Below, piece after piece: positions 6,644 to 11,903 of a DNA stretch of 11,903 bases; position 1 is the first letter of the stretch; each line of letters begins with the position of its first letter. The DNA is from Pseudomonadota bacterium. GTDB taxonomy: Bacteria; Pseudomonadota; Alphaproteobacteria; Caulobacterales; Caulobacteraceae. The notes beneath the pieces were generated by a model. The model saw only the letters and a list, made by a program, of their open reading frames with translations, ran no database searches and was not told the origin of the DNA. The position numbers were made by a program, and so were the translations under genes. Location: contig JAEZIH010000241.1 in NCBI GenBank assembly GCA_023416055.1, forward strand, positions 1 to 11,903. Reading direction: 5' to 3'.

Positions 6644-9517
6644 CTACATCCAGTCGTGGTGGTCGACGACGGGCATGTGGTCGTCGACACAGATCAGGCG
6701 GACATCGAGGCCCGGGTAGACCCGGATATCCGGCAGCACAGGCGGGAGAACCTGGGGATCGGCGAACGCCTTGCCGGCGTCGCTGATCGGGGTGTCGCCG
6801 AGCGCGGGCGGCAGGACGAAGGCGTCATCCCCCTTTCCGTCTGGTCCGGTGGGCGGCGAGAGCAGGTGGTCCGGGATCACGCCGTCGGAAGTCAGGGCGC
6901 CATACATCCTGTTCAGCTCAAGCGCGCGGCCGTCGCCGAAGCGGATGAGTTCCACGCCGGTGATGCGGTCGCTTCCGTCCGGGCCCTTGAGGATGAAGTC
7001 GTCGCCGTCCAGCAGCAGCCGGTAGTCTGAGGCGGATCCTGAGACCAGCAGCACGTCGTGCCCCGCTCCGCCGTCGATCCGGTCGTCGCCACGGCCGCCG
7101 ATGAGGATGTCGTCTCCGGCGCCGCCGATCAGGACGTCCGCACCCGCCTGACCCTCCAGCCGGTCGGCGCCCTGACCCCCGGTGATGTGGGATCCGGCGG
7201 CCGAACCAATGATGTGCTCCACGCCCTCGATGTAGACGCGGCCCACGCCGGTCTCCTGCTCGCCGGGCGCGCCGAGGTCGAGTGTGAGATAGCCGTCGAC
7301 CTGGCTGAAGTCCGCGACGTCGAAGCCTTCGCCGCCGCGGATGTAGAGGGTCGCGTCGCCGGATGAACCATGGCCGGAGATGCGCAGAAGGTCGTCGCCG
7401 GCGTCTCCGTTGATCCAGTAGTCTCCGAAGGCGCCGCGGATCTCGTCGTCGCCTCCGCCGCCACTGAGCTTGTCCGCGCCGGCGCCGCCGATGAGCAGGT
7501 CGCCGAAGTCGCCGCTGACGATGGTGTCGTTGCCCACGCCGCCATCCAGCACGGCCGAGGCCAGCACTCCGATAGAGCTCAGCTGGTCGTCGCCGGAGCC
7601 GCCTTCGAGGCGGCCGGCGCCGTTGATGATGTCGTCACCGCCAAAACCGAAGGACTGGTCGTGGGCGCCGCGGCCGCCGGTGATGAAGTCGGCGTTGTCG
7701 CTGCCGTAGATCAGGTCGACGCCGCCCGTCGCTTCAGCCTCTCCGGGGAGATTTCCACCGGCGTTGAGCTCGCCGCCGCCGGGGCCGCCGTAGATGATGT
7801 CCGAGCCGGCCCCGCCGTGGAGCACATTGTAACCGGCGCCTCCGGTCAGCACATCGTCGCCGTCGCCGCCATAAATGTAGTTGGAGCCGTCGCCGCCGAA
7901 GAGGCGATCGTCGCCGGCGTTGCCGTAGATGTAGTCGTTGCCTGCGCCGGCGTGGATCTCGTCGTCGCCGGAGAGGCCATAGATGGTGTCGGAGCCGTCG
8001 GTCCCGTGGATCACGTCGGCCTGGTCGGTGCCGAAGGTCCCGCCGGTGACGGAGCCTTCGACGAACGACGCGGCGTTGAGGACGGGGCGGCCGCTGAAGG
8101 CCACGACATAGTCCGCATTGGAAAGGACGCCGTCGCCGTCGAGGTCGATGATCATCAGGGTGACGTCGTCGACGGCCCACGTCCAGATGCCGGCGATGTC
8201 GCCGCCGAAGTGGTTGCTCGTGAAGGCCTGCCCCGGCTGGAAGGTGAAGCCCGGATTGTCGACCTTGCCGCGGAACATCAGCTTGTACGGGTGATAGTGG
8301 CCCGCCAGGCCGAGACTGAGCCGGTCCCCCTCCGCCGCATTGAAGTCGGTGATCAGGTGGAAGTGGCCGCGGTCGTAATTGCCTTGGTAGCGCGTCTGGA
8401 TCAGGTCGAAGCGGTCGGCCCCGGAGCCGCCGGTGACCGTGCTGCCGACTTCGCCGAAGTAGAGAATGTCGTCGCCGGCGCCCCCGTCGACCAGGTCGCC
8501 GTTGAACCTGATGATGTCGTTGCCGTCGCCGCCCAGAAGGATGTCGCCGCCGTGCGCACTGTCGTCGTCACGGCTGTCGAGGGTGTCGTCGCCCACGCCG
8601 CCGTCGAGACCATCGCGGCCCTGTGCGCCGACCAGCACGTCGTTTCCCTCTTCGCCGTACAGCTCGTTGAAGGTTCCAAGGTCGGTGCTGACGGAGTTGT
8701 AGCGCATGCCCGCGTACAGCTGGTCGTCGCCTGCGCCGCCGCGCAGGATGTCGCTGCCGGTCTCCCCGACCAGCAGGTCGGACCCGTCGCCGCCGACCAG
8801 GATATCCGAGCCCTCGCCACCGAACAGCTGGTCGTCGCCGCCGCCTCCGGATGCCGTGTCGTCGCCGCCCAGGCCGTAGTACTCGTCAGGTCCCGGTCCG
8901 CCCGTGAATGCGTCGTTGCCCGAGGTGCCGAACGACGCCGCCGTGAAGGCGCCCGGGGCGAAGGCCTCGCGGCTGAGAGCCGGTGTCCCGGTGAAGGCGA
9001 TCACGAAGTCCGTGTTGTCGAGCCTGTCGTTGCCGTTCGTGTCGATGATGAGCCAGGTCGTGCCGCCGCCGCTCCACGTCCAGGCGCTGCCGAAGCCCGC
9101 GACGCCCTGGCCAAGGGATTGGCCGACGGTCAGGTTGAAGGCGGAATTGGTCACCGCCCCCGCCCAGCGCAGGCCGTTGTTGTAGACGCCGAGGTGCAGA
9201 CGGTCTCCCTCCGCGGCCGAGAAGTCCGTGATGCGGTCAGCCGCGAGGAGAGTGGACGAATAGCCGTAGAGGCTGAAGCGGAAGAGGTCGGCCCCGGATC
9301 CCCCGGTCAGCACGTCGACGCGGCCGTCGGTGAAGGTGGCGTCCAGGATGTCGTCGCCAGCGCCGCCGTCGAGGACATCAGCGCCGTCGCTCCCGTGCAG
9401 AACGTCATTGCCGCCCATCCCGTACAGGACGTCGTCGCCGCCGAGGCCGTTGATGAAATCGTCGCCCCCGGTCCCGATAATCGTGTCGTCGCCCTGGGTG
9501 CCATAGTAGTCGGCCAT
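6644..9517 (-). CDS. Large RTX calcium-binding protein, probable type I secretion substrate
   Basis: A 957-residue acidic protein with no N-terminal signal peptide. It consists largely of RTX nonapeptides (GGxGxDxLx) that fold into calcium-binding beta-rolls, in blocks at about residues 8-60, 198-350, 496-700 and 765-825. Between them are two related ~140-residue modules (about 71-206 and 362-505). Each begins GGSGAD, continues with an ITDF.AAEGDRL segment, and ends with an EF-hand-like loop: D159-N161-N163-D170 in the first, D458-D460-D462-D469 in the second. Residues 819-870 form the common RTX-terminal segment (SDYRLLLDG to IRFGDG). The last ~85 residues are non-repetitive and Pro/Asp-rich, as expected for a C-terminal type I secretion signal. 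The ATG at 9517 follows GGGAGGCGAGGGG. No enzyme domain and no ABC/HlyD/TolC genes are in the window, so the role (adhesin, S-layer-like or matrix protein) is open. Confidence 0.88.
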   Translation of the reverse strand: MADYYGTQGDDTIIGTGGDDFINGLGGDDVLYGMGGNDVLHGSDGADVLDGGAGDDILDATFTDGRVDVLTGGSGADLFRFSLYGYSSTLLAADRITDFSAAEGDRLHLGVYNNGLRWAGAVTNSAFNLTVGQSLGQGVAGFGSAWTWSGGGTTWLIIDTNGNDRLDNTDFVIAFTGTPALSREAFAPGAFTAASFGTSGNDAFTGGPGPDEYYGLGGDDTASGGGGDDQLFGGEGSDILVGGDGSDLLVGETGSDILRGGAGDDQLYAGMRYNSVSTDLGTFNELYGEEGNDVLVGAQGRDGLDGGVGDDTLDSRDDDSAHGGDILLGGDGNDIIRFNGDLVDGGAGDDILYFGEVGSTVTGGSGADRFDLIQTRYQGNYDRGHFHLITDFNAAEGDRLSLGLAGHYHPYKLMFRGKVDNPGFTFQPGQAFTSNHFGGDIAGIWTWAVDDVTLMIIDLDGDGVLSNADYVVAFSGRPVLNAASFVEGSVTGGTFGTDQADVIHGTDGSDTIYGLSGDDEIHAGAGNDYIYGNAGDDRLFGGDGSNYIYGGDGDDVLTGGAGYNVLHGGAGSDIIYGGPGGGELNAGGNLPGEAEATGGVDLIYGSDNADFITGGRGAHDQSFGFGGDDIINGAGRLEGGSGDDQLSSIGVLASAVLDGGVGNDTIVSGDFGDLLIGGAGADKLSGGGGDDEIRGAFGDYWINGDAGDDLLRISGHGSSGDATLYIRGGEGFDVADFSQVDGYLTLDLGAPGEQETGVGRVYIEGVEHIIGSAAGSHITGGQGADRLEGQAGADVLIGGAGDDILIGGRGDDRIDGGAGHDVLLVSGSASDYRLLLDGDDFILKGPDGSDRITGVELIRFGDGRALELNRMYGALTSDGVIPDHLLSPPTGPDGKGDDAFVLPPALGDTPISDAGKAFADPQVLPPVLPDIRVYPGLDVRLICVDDHMPVVDHHDWM

Positions 9518-9545
9518 GCGCCCCTCGCCTCCCGGTAGTGCCGCA

Positions 9546-9553
9546 GACCTAGC
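9546..9553 (-). promoter_or_regulatory. Possible -10 element of the RTX gene
   Basis: On the minus strand this reads GCTAGGTC, matching the Caulobacter -10 consensus GCTANAWC at seven of eight positions. It is 28 bp from the ATG at 9517, which would give a short leader containing the ribosome-binding site. No good -35 (TTGACGS) lies at 10-14 bases, so an activator may be needed; the palindrome at 9576-9589 lies just upstream. Motif seen, function inferred. Confidence 0.3.
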
Positions 9554-9575
9554 AGATGCGTCCGGGGTTGCCGAG

Positions 9576-9589
9576 GGCTGACGTCAGCC
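9576..9589. promoter_or_regulatory. Perfect 14-bp palindrome, candidate operator
   Basis: GGCTGACGTCAGCC is identical to its reverse complement. It lies in the ~200-bp divergent region between the RTX gene (minus) and the microprotein gene (plus), 22 bp upstream of the candidate RTX -10. A centred palindrome here suits a dimeric transcription factor acting on the RTX gene, possibly on both genes. I cannot name the regulator. Confidence 0.35.
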
Positions 9590-9715
9590 GGGGCGCGGGG
9601 CTCGAGGGGTGGAGCAGCGTGGCTGTTGCGCTATTTGTGTGCGTATCCGGCTTCTGCGGGTGGATTTCGTGCGGGGACTCCGTCTATTGCCCCAGCCCGT
9701 GCAGGGAGGGGTTGC

Positions 9716-9838
9716 ATGATAAGAAGGCTCATCCGGCAGTTGCTGTGCCGGCGACACCGCTGGCGGCCGGACCGTCGGAAGGAAGGCTGGGAATGGTGCG
9801 ACCTGTGCCGGGCGAGGCGACGCGCCCCGGCGGCGTGA
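9716..9838 (+). CDS. 40-residue basic microprotein with CxxH...CxxC zinc-binding pattern
   Basis: A short open reading frame with a very strong ribosome-binding site (GGGAGGGG, core 6 bases from the ATG). The protein begins MIRRLIRQLLCRRHRWRP and contains C11-x2-H14-x-W16, then GWEWCDLCRARRR with C28-x2-C31. The spaced CxxH and CxxC pairs, each next to tryptophans, suggest a single zinc-ribbon or zinc-knuckle site. It has 13 Arg and 1 Lys in 40 residues, so it is strongly basic and could contact nucleic acid. Short proteins of the general form CxxxHxW...WxCxxC occur in bacteria and phages, mostly uncharacterised; I cannot give this one a name. It ends 7 bp before the convergent cheR gene. Support comes from the Shine-Dalgarno and the Cys/His pattern; homology has not been tested. 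Confidence 0.68.
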   Translation: MIRRLIRQLLCRRHRWRPDRRKEGWEWCDLCRARRRAPAA

Positions 9839-9845
9839 TCCGGAC

Positions 9846-10661
9846 CTAGGCGGCCCGGCGCAGGGCCGCCGGCGTCTTGACGAACAGGCCGGCGCGGCCG
9901 GCGACCGGACGGAAGGCGATGCTGTCGCCCTCCAGCGCCTCGCCGACGCCGAGGAACAGGCAGCCGTCGTCGATCAGACGGCGCTCCAGATTGTCGAGCA
10001 CCTGGCTGCGACGGGCCGGCTCCATGTCGGCCAGGACATAGCGGCAGAAGATGACGTCGAAGCGGTGGTCGTCGGCCGGCGGGTCGAGCAGGTTGGCGCG
10101 GGCGAAATGCACCGCCGCGCGCAAGTCCGGTCGCGCGATCCAGTTTTCGTCCGCCTGTTCGAACCAGGCCAGCATGGTCTCGGCCTTGAGCCCGCGCTGG
10201 ATCTCGAAGCCGGTGTAGGCGCCCGAGCGGGCCTTCTCCAGCGCGCGCTGGGACAGGTCGGTGGCGACGATCTCGACGGGGAAGCCCGCGTCCATGGCGC
10301 CGATGGCAAGCGACCATGCTTCCTGGCCGGTGGAGCAGCCCGCCGACCAGACCCTGACAGGCGCTCCGCCCCGCGCGGCCGACAGGGCCGGCAACAGCTC
10401 GCGCGAGAATGTGTCGAAGGTCGCGCGGTCGCGTCGGAACCAGGTTTCTGGGTTGAGCAGGGATTCGATCACCGCCCAGCCCAGCGTGGCGACAGGCCTG
10501 GCCCACAGGGCGGCCAGAAGGGCGTCGACGCTCTCATAGCCCTCGCGCCGGGCCAGCGGCCCGAGGCGATGTTCGGCCAGCTTCATGCGGTCGCGCGTCA
10601 GCCGAAAGCCGGCGCGGGACGCCATCAGCGATTGCAGGCGTTCGAAGGCTTCGGGCGACAT
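9846..10661 (-). CDS. cheR: CheR-type chemoreceptor glutamate methyltransferase (divergent)
   Basis: A 271-residue SAM-dependent methyltransferase of the CheR family, which methylates glutamates of chemoreceptors. Residues 1-60 are the all-alpha N-terminal domain. The conserved ETWFRRD (72-78) replaces the usual NETxFFRD. The SAM site is VWSAGCSTGQEAWSLA (104-119, canonical ACSTGEEPYSLA), followed by ATDLSQRALEKAR (133-145) and DVIFCRYVLADME (202-214, canonical CRNVLIYF). The C-terminal LFLGVGEAL (235-243) replaces LFLGHSESL. These changes point to a diverged paralogue rather than a typical CheR. No tetratricopeptide or receptor-docking extension is present. The ATG is 4 bases after the stop of the receiver gene, so the two are almost certainly co-transcribed. 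No CheA, CheW, CheB or receptor gene is nearby, so the target is unknown. Confidence 0.88.
   Translation of the reverse strand: MSPEAFERLQSLMASRAGFRLTRDRMKLAEHRLGPLARREGYESVDALLAALWARPVATLGWAVIESLLNPETWFRRDRATFDTFSRELLPALSAARGGAPVRVWSAGCSTGQEAWSLAIGAMDAGFPVEIVATDLSQRALEKARSGAYTGFEIQRGLKAETMLAWFEQADENWIARPDLRAAVHFARANLLDPPADDHRFDVIFCRYVLADMEPARRSQVLDNLERRLIDDGCLFLGVGEALEGDSIAFRPVAGRAGLFVKTPAALRRAA
9849..9870. terminator. GC-rich hairpin at the microprotein/cheR convergence
   Basis: GGCGGCCC and GGGCCGCC form a perfect 8-bp stem around a 6-base loop (GGCGCA). It overlaps the last codons of cheR and lies 10 bp after the microprotein stop. There is no T-run on either side, so it is not a standard Rho-independent terminator. 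It could still pause or protect converging transcripts, or simply reflect the GC-rich Arg/Ala codons it encodes. Confidence 0.28.
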
Positions 10662-10665
10662 CGCG

Positions 10666-11064
10666 TCAGACGGCCCCCACCTCGGCGAATTTGGAGGTCA
10701 GGATCTCGCCGTCGAACGGCTTCATCACATAGTCGTCGGCCCCGGCCGACAGGGCCTCCGCGATGCGCTCGGCGCGCGTCTCGATGGTGCAGAAGAGAAC
10801 CTTGGGGCCCGCCCCGCCGGGCAGCTGTCGCAGGCGGCGGAGGAAGGTCAGGCCGTCCATCACCGGCATGGACCAGTCGAGCAGGACGACCTCGGGCATG
10901 GCGCCGGCGCAGAAGGCCAGGGCTTCCGCTCCGTCGGCGGCCTCGTCGACCTCGAAGCCGAGGCCCTCGACGATGCGCCGCGCGACCTTCCGGATGATCC
11001 GGCTGTCGTCGACGATCAGGCAGGTTCTGAGGCTCAAGGTCTGGCTTCCGGTACAGACATGCAC
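10666..11064 (-). CDS. CheY-like single-domain response regulator
   Basis: A stand-alone receiver domain (132 residues as annotated). It has the full phosphorylation apparatus: acidic D19-D20 in LIVDDS, phosphoacceptor D63 in LLDWSMPVMDG, T93 in FCTIE and K115 in VMKPF. It has no output domain, so it acts by protein contact or passes phosphate on. The N-terminus TCLIVDDSRIIRKVARRI resembles Caulobacter CheY paralogues. The ATG at 11064 has no clear Shine-Dalgarno, and its first nine residues (MHVCTGSQT) look foreign to the family. A TTG at 11037, giving MSLRTCLIVDDS and preceded by GGAAG, is an equally good start. It is followed after 4 bases by cheR and preceded by chpT (72-bp gap). The clustering suggests a chemotaxis or motility role, possibly tied to cell-cycle signalling. 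Confidence 0.9.
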   Translation of the reverse strand: MHVCTGSQTLSLRTCLIVDDSRIIRKVARRIVEGLGFEVDEAADGAEALAFCAGAMPEVVLLDWSMPVMDGLTFLRRLRQLPGGAGPKVLFCTIETRAERIAEALSAGADDYVMKPFDGEILTSKFAEVGAV

Positions 11065-11103
11065 AACGCCCGCGCCCGTGCGGCTCCATATTCGCCGTGC
11101 GCC

Positions 11104-11115
11104 GGTTAACGACTC
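11104..11115 (-). promoter_or_regulatory. CtrA-like half-site next to a CcrM (GANTC) site
   Basis: On the minus strand this reads GAGTCGTTAACC: a GANTC methylation site directly followed by TTAACC, six of the eight bases of the CtrA half-site TTAACCAT. It lies 40 bp upstream of the receiver ATG, in the 72-bp gap after chpT. A GAATAT (11093-11088) ten bases further could serve as the -10. In Caulobacter, such pairs of CtrA half-site and GANTC mark cell-cycle promoters. Motifs are seen; binding is inferred. Confidence 0.35.
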
Positions 11116-11136
11116 CTTGGGAAACCGCCTTAAGGG

Positions 11137-11790
11137 TCAGTTAGGCATGCGGGCGGTGAGGGCGACGCGGCCTTCCACCGCCTCGACATCCAGCCGGCCG
11201 CCGGCCTCTGCGACGGTCAGCCACAGCCAGTAGGGCTGAATCCACTGGCCCGGCAGCCCCTCCGACAGCGCCCGACCCGACAGGCCGGCGACAGCCTCGG
11301 GCTTGAGCCGCGCGCGGGCGCCCTCGGCCACGCCGGTGATCACAAGCTCGTCGCCCCGCCCGGCCGAGATCACCGCCGAACCTCCCGAGGGCAGGGCGGC
11401 GGCGCTGAGGTAGGCGAGGTTCACGAGGGCGCGGGACTGGGCGCGCGAATAGTCGCCGCCGTCCACCCGCCAGTCGACCGTCGCCCGGCCGCCCTCGGTC
11501 ATGGCGGCGACCAGCTCGCCCAGCTCGGCGCCCGAGAAGCGGGCGGCCGAGGTCGAGGCGCCGAAGGCGACGCGGGCGAAGCCCACCAGGGCGACCATCT
11601 TCTTCGCGCTGGCCTCGATCAGCCCCATGGCGTCGTCGCGCATGTCCTGGGCGGTCGGGTCCTTCAGCAGGTCCAGGCCCGAGGTGATCGCCCCGGCCGG
11701 GCTGATGAAGTCGTGGCACAGCTTGCCGGCGACGAGGGCCGCGAGGGCCTGGCCGTCGGGAAGGGCGGAGGGGTCTGAGGCGTCGGTCAT
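11137..11790 (-). CDS. chpT: ChpT histidine phosphotransferase of the CckA-CtrA/CpdR relay
   Basis: ChpT takes phosphate from the hybrid kinase CckA and passes it to the master regulator CtrA and to CpdR, controlling replication, division and motility genes in Caulobacter and relatives. At 217 residues it has the usual ChpT length. The dimerisation/phosphotransfer helix carries KLCHDFISPAGAITSGLDLL, with phospho-accepting H26. The remainder (about 80-217) resembles a degenerate histidine-kinase ATPase domain lacking ATP-binding boxes, ending RLDVEAVEGRVALTARMPN. The ATG at 11790 has only a weak GAG upstream. A plus-strand gene starts divergently 88 bp away. Downstream are the receiver and cheR genes. 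I recall the same neighbourhood in Caulobacter but could not check it. Identity is very likely from the motif and length. Confidence 0.92.
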   Translation of the reverse strand: MTDASDPSALPDGQALAALVAGKLCHDFISPAGAITSGLDLLKDPTAQDMRDDAMGLIEASAKKMVALVGFARVAFGASTSAARFSGAELGELVAAMTEGGRATVDWRVDGGDYSRAQSRALVNLAYLSAAALPSGGSAVISAGRGDELVITGVAEGARARLKPEAVAGLSGRALSEGLPGQWIQPYWLWLTVAEAGGRLDVEAVEGRVALTARMPN

Positions 11791-11840
11791 CGGCTCGAAA
11801 ACAACAGCGGATCGGTGGCGCGAACGCTGCCCTGATTTGC

Positions 11841-11871
11841 CGGTTCTTCAAACCGTCCCGATGGTCTATCG
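11841..11871. repeat. Two small inverted repeats in the chpT divergent promoter region
   Basis: CGGTT-CTTCA-AACCG (11841-11855) and CGAT-GGTCT-ATCG (11859-11871) lie side by side in the 88-bp space between chpT and the divergent gene. They may be operators for either gene. No full CtrA site (TTAA-N7-TTAA) and no GANTC is seen in this gap. Short arms mean chance is a fair explanation. Confidence 0.18.
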
Positions 11872-11878
11872 GAGCGCC

Positions 11879-11903
11879 ATGATCAAACGACTGACCGCCG
11901 ACC
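11879..11903 (+). CDS. Start of an unidentified gene divergent from chpT (runs off right edge)
   Basis: ATG at 11879 is preceded by GGAG at 6 bases and opens a frame reading MIKRLTAD to the window edge. The basic start (K3, R4) could be the beginning of a signal peptide, but only eight codons are visible, so no function can be given. The well-placed ribosome-binding site and the divergent arrangement with chpT are the only support. Confidence 0.5.

Noticed and set aside
6900..9480. Regularly spaced similar ~27-bp units that could be mistaken for a CRISPR or satellite array
   Set aside because: The periodicity equals nine codons and encodes GGxGxDxLx nonapeptides in one continuous frame; the units are not identical and there are no unique spacers or leader.
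7370..9538. 722-codon plus-strand open frame opposite the RTX gene
   Set aside because: Its Val/Ala-rich repetitive product is what the complement of GGxGxD codons (GGCGACGAC and similar) yields when read in reverse. It has no domain or ribosome-binding site, and the RTX frame has a clear family match.
9631..10506. 291-codon minus-strand frame overlapping cheR
   Set aside because: Arg/Pro/Gly-rich out-of-frame product; the CheR frame has recognisable SAM-binding motifs and a coupled start.
11106..11133. Two TTAA motifs as a full CtrA box
   Set aside because: The copies at 11106-11109 and 11130-11133 are 20 bases apart, not the 7 required for TTAA-N7-TTAA; only the half-site reading was kept.
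1..11903. Mobile element, defence island or biosynthetic cluster
   Set aside because: No transposase, integrase, terminal repeats, tRNA-flanked insertion, restriction, toxin-antitoxin or synthase genes are seen; genes look like ordinary chromosomal loci of uniform high GC.

Overview
The window is high-GC chromosomal DNA of an alphaproteobacterium, most likely a member of the Caulobacterales close to Brevundimonas or Caulobacter. The pointers are a Caulobacter-type RecA N-terminus at the left edge, a chpT gene (the CckA-to-CtrA/CpdR histidine phosphotransferase, restricted to alphaproteobacteria) near the right edge, an alphaproteobacterial LexA-like box (GTT[C/G]-N7-GTTC) upstream of recA, and GANTC plus CtrA-like TTAACC motifs in a promoter region. 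The genus is an inference. I see no insertion sequence, integrase, CRISPR array, tRNA or rRNA.

Layout, left to right. (1) The 5' end of recA (minus strand, running off the left edge), divergent from a 515-residue fusion of a GNAT acetyltransferase and a nitrilase-type amidohydrolase. (2) On the plus strand, an exported S41-family serine peptidase with an N-terminal beta-sandwich-like region and two related helical motifs. (3) Convergent with it, on the minus strand, a tightly coupled pair: an M28 zinc peptidase with a multi-pass membrane C-terminus, then a MaoC-like hydratase whose GTG start lies one base after the peptidase stop. (4) Also on the minus strand, a 957-residue RTX calcium-binding protein, probably a type I secretion substrate, with two copies of a ~140-residue module that each carry an EF-hand-like loop. 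(5) A divergent regulatory region with a perfect 14-bp palindrome, then a 40-residue microprotein with a CxxH...CxxC pattern on the plus strand. (6) A minus-strand signalling cluster, in transcription order chpT, a CheY-like receiver and a divergent CheR methyltransferase. (7) The first 8 codons of a plus-strand gene divergent from chpT.

Functionally, the right end joins cell-cycle phosphorelay (ChpT) and chemotaxis-type signalling (receiver and CheR). The middle holds exported or membrane hydrolases and a secreted calcium-binding protein, with no visible transporter or partner gene. I find no clear new multigene system. The points most worth a second look are the microprotein, the repeated EF-hand modules of the RTX protein, and the chpT-receiver intergenic region with its CtrA/CcrM-like motifs.
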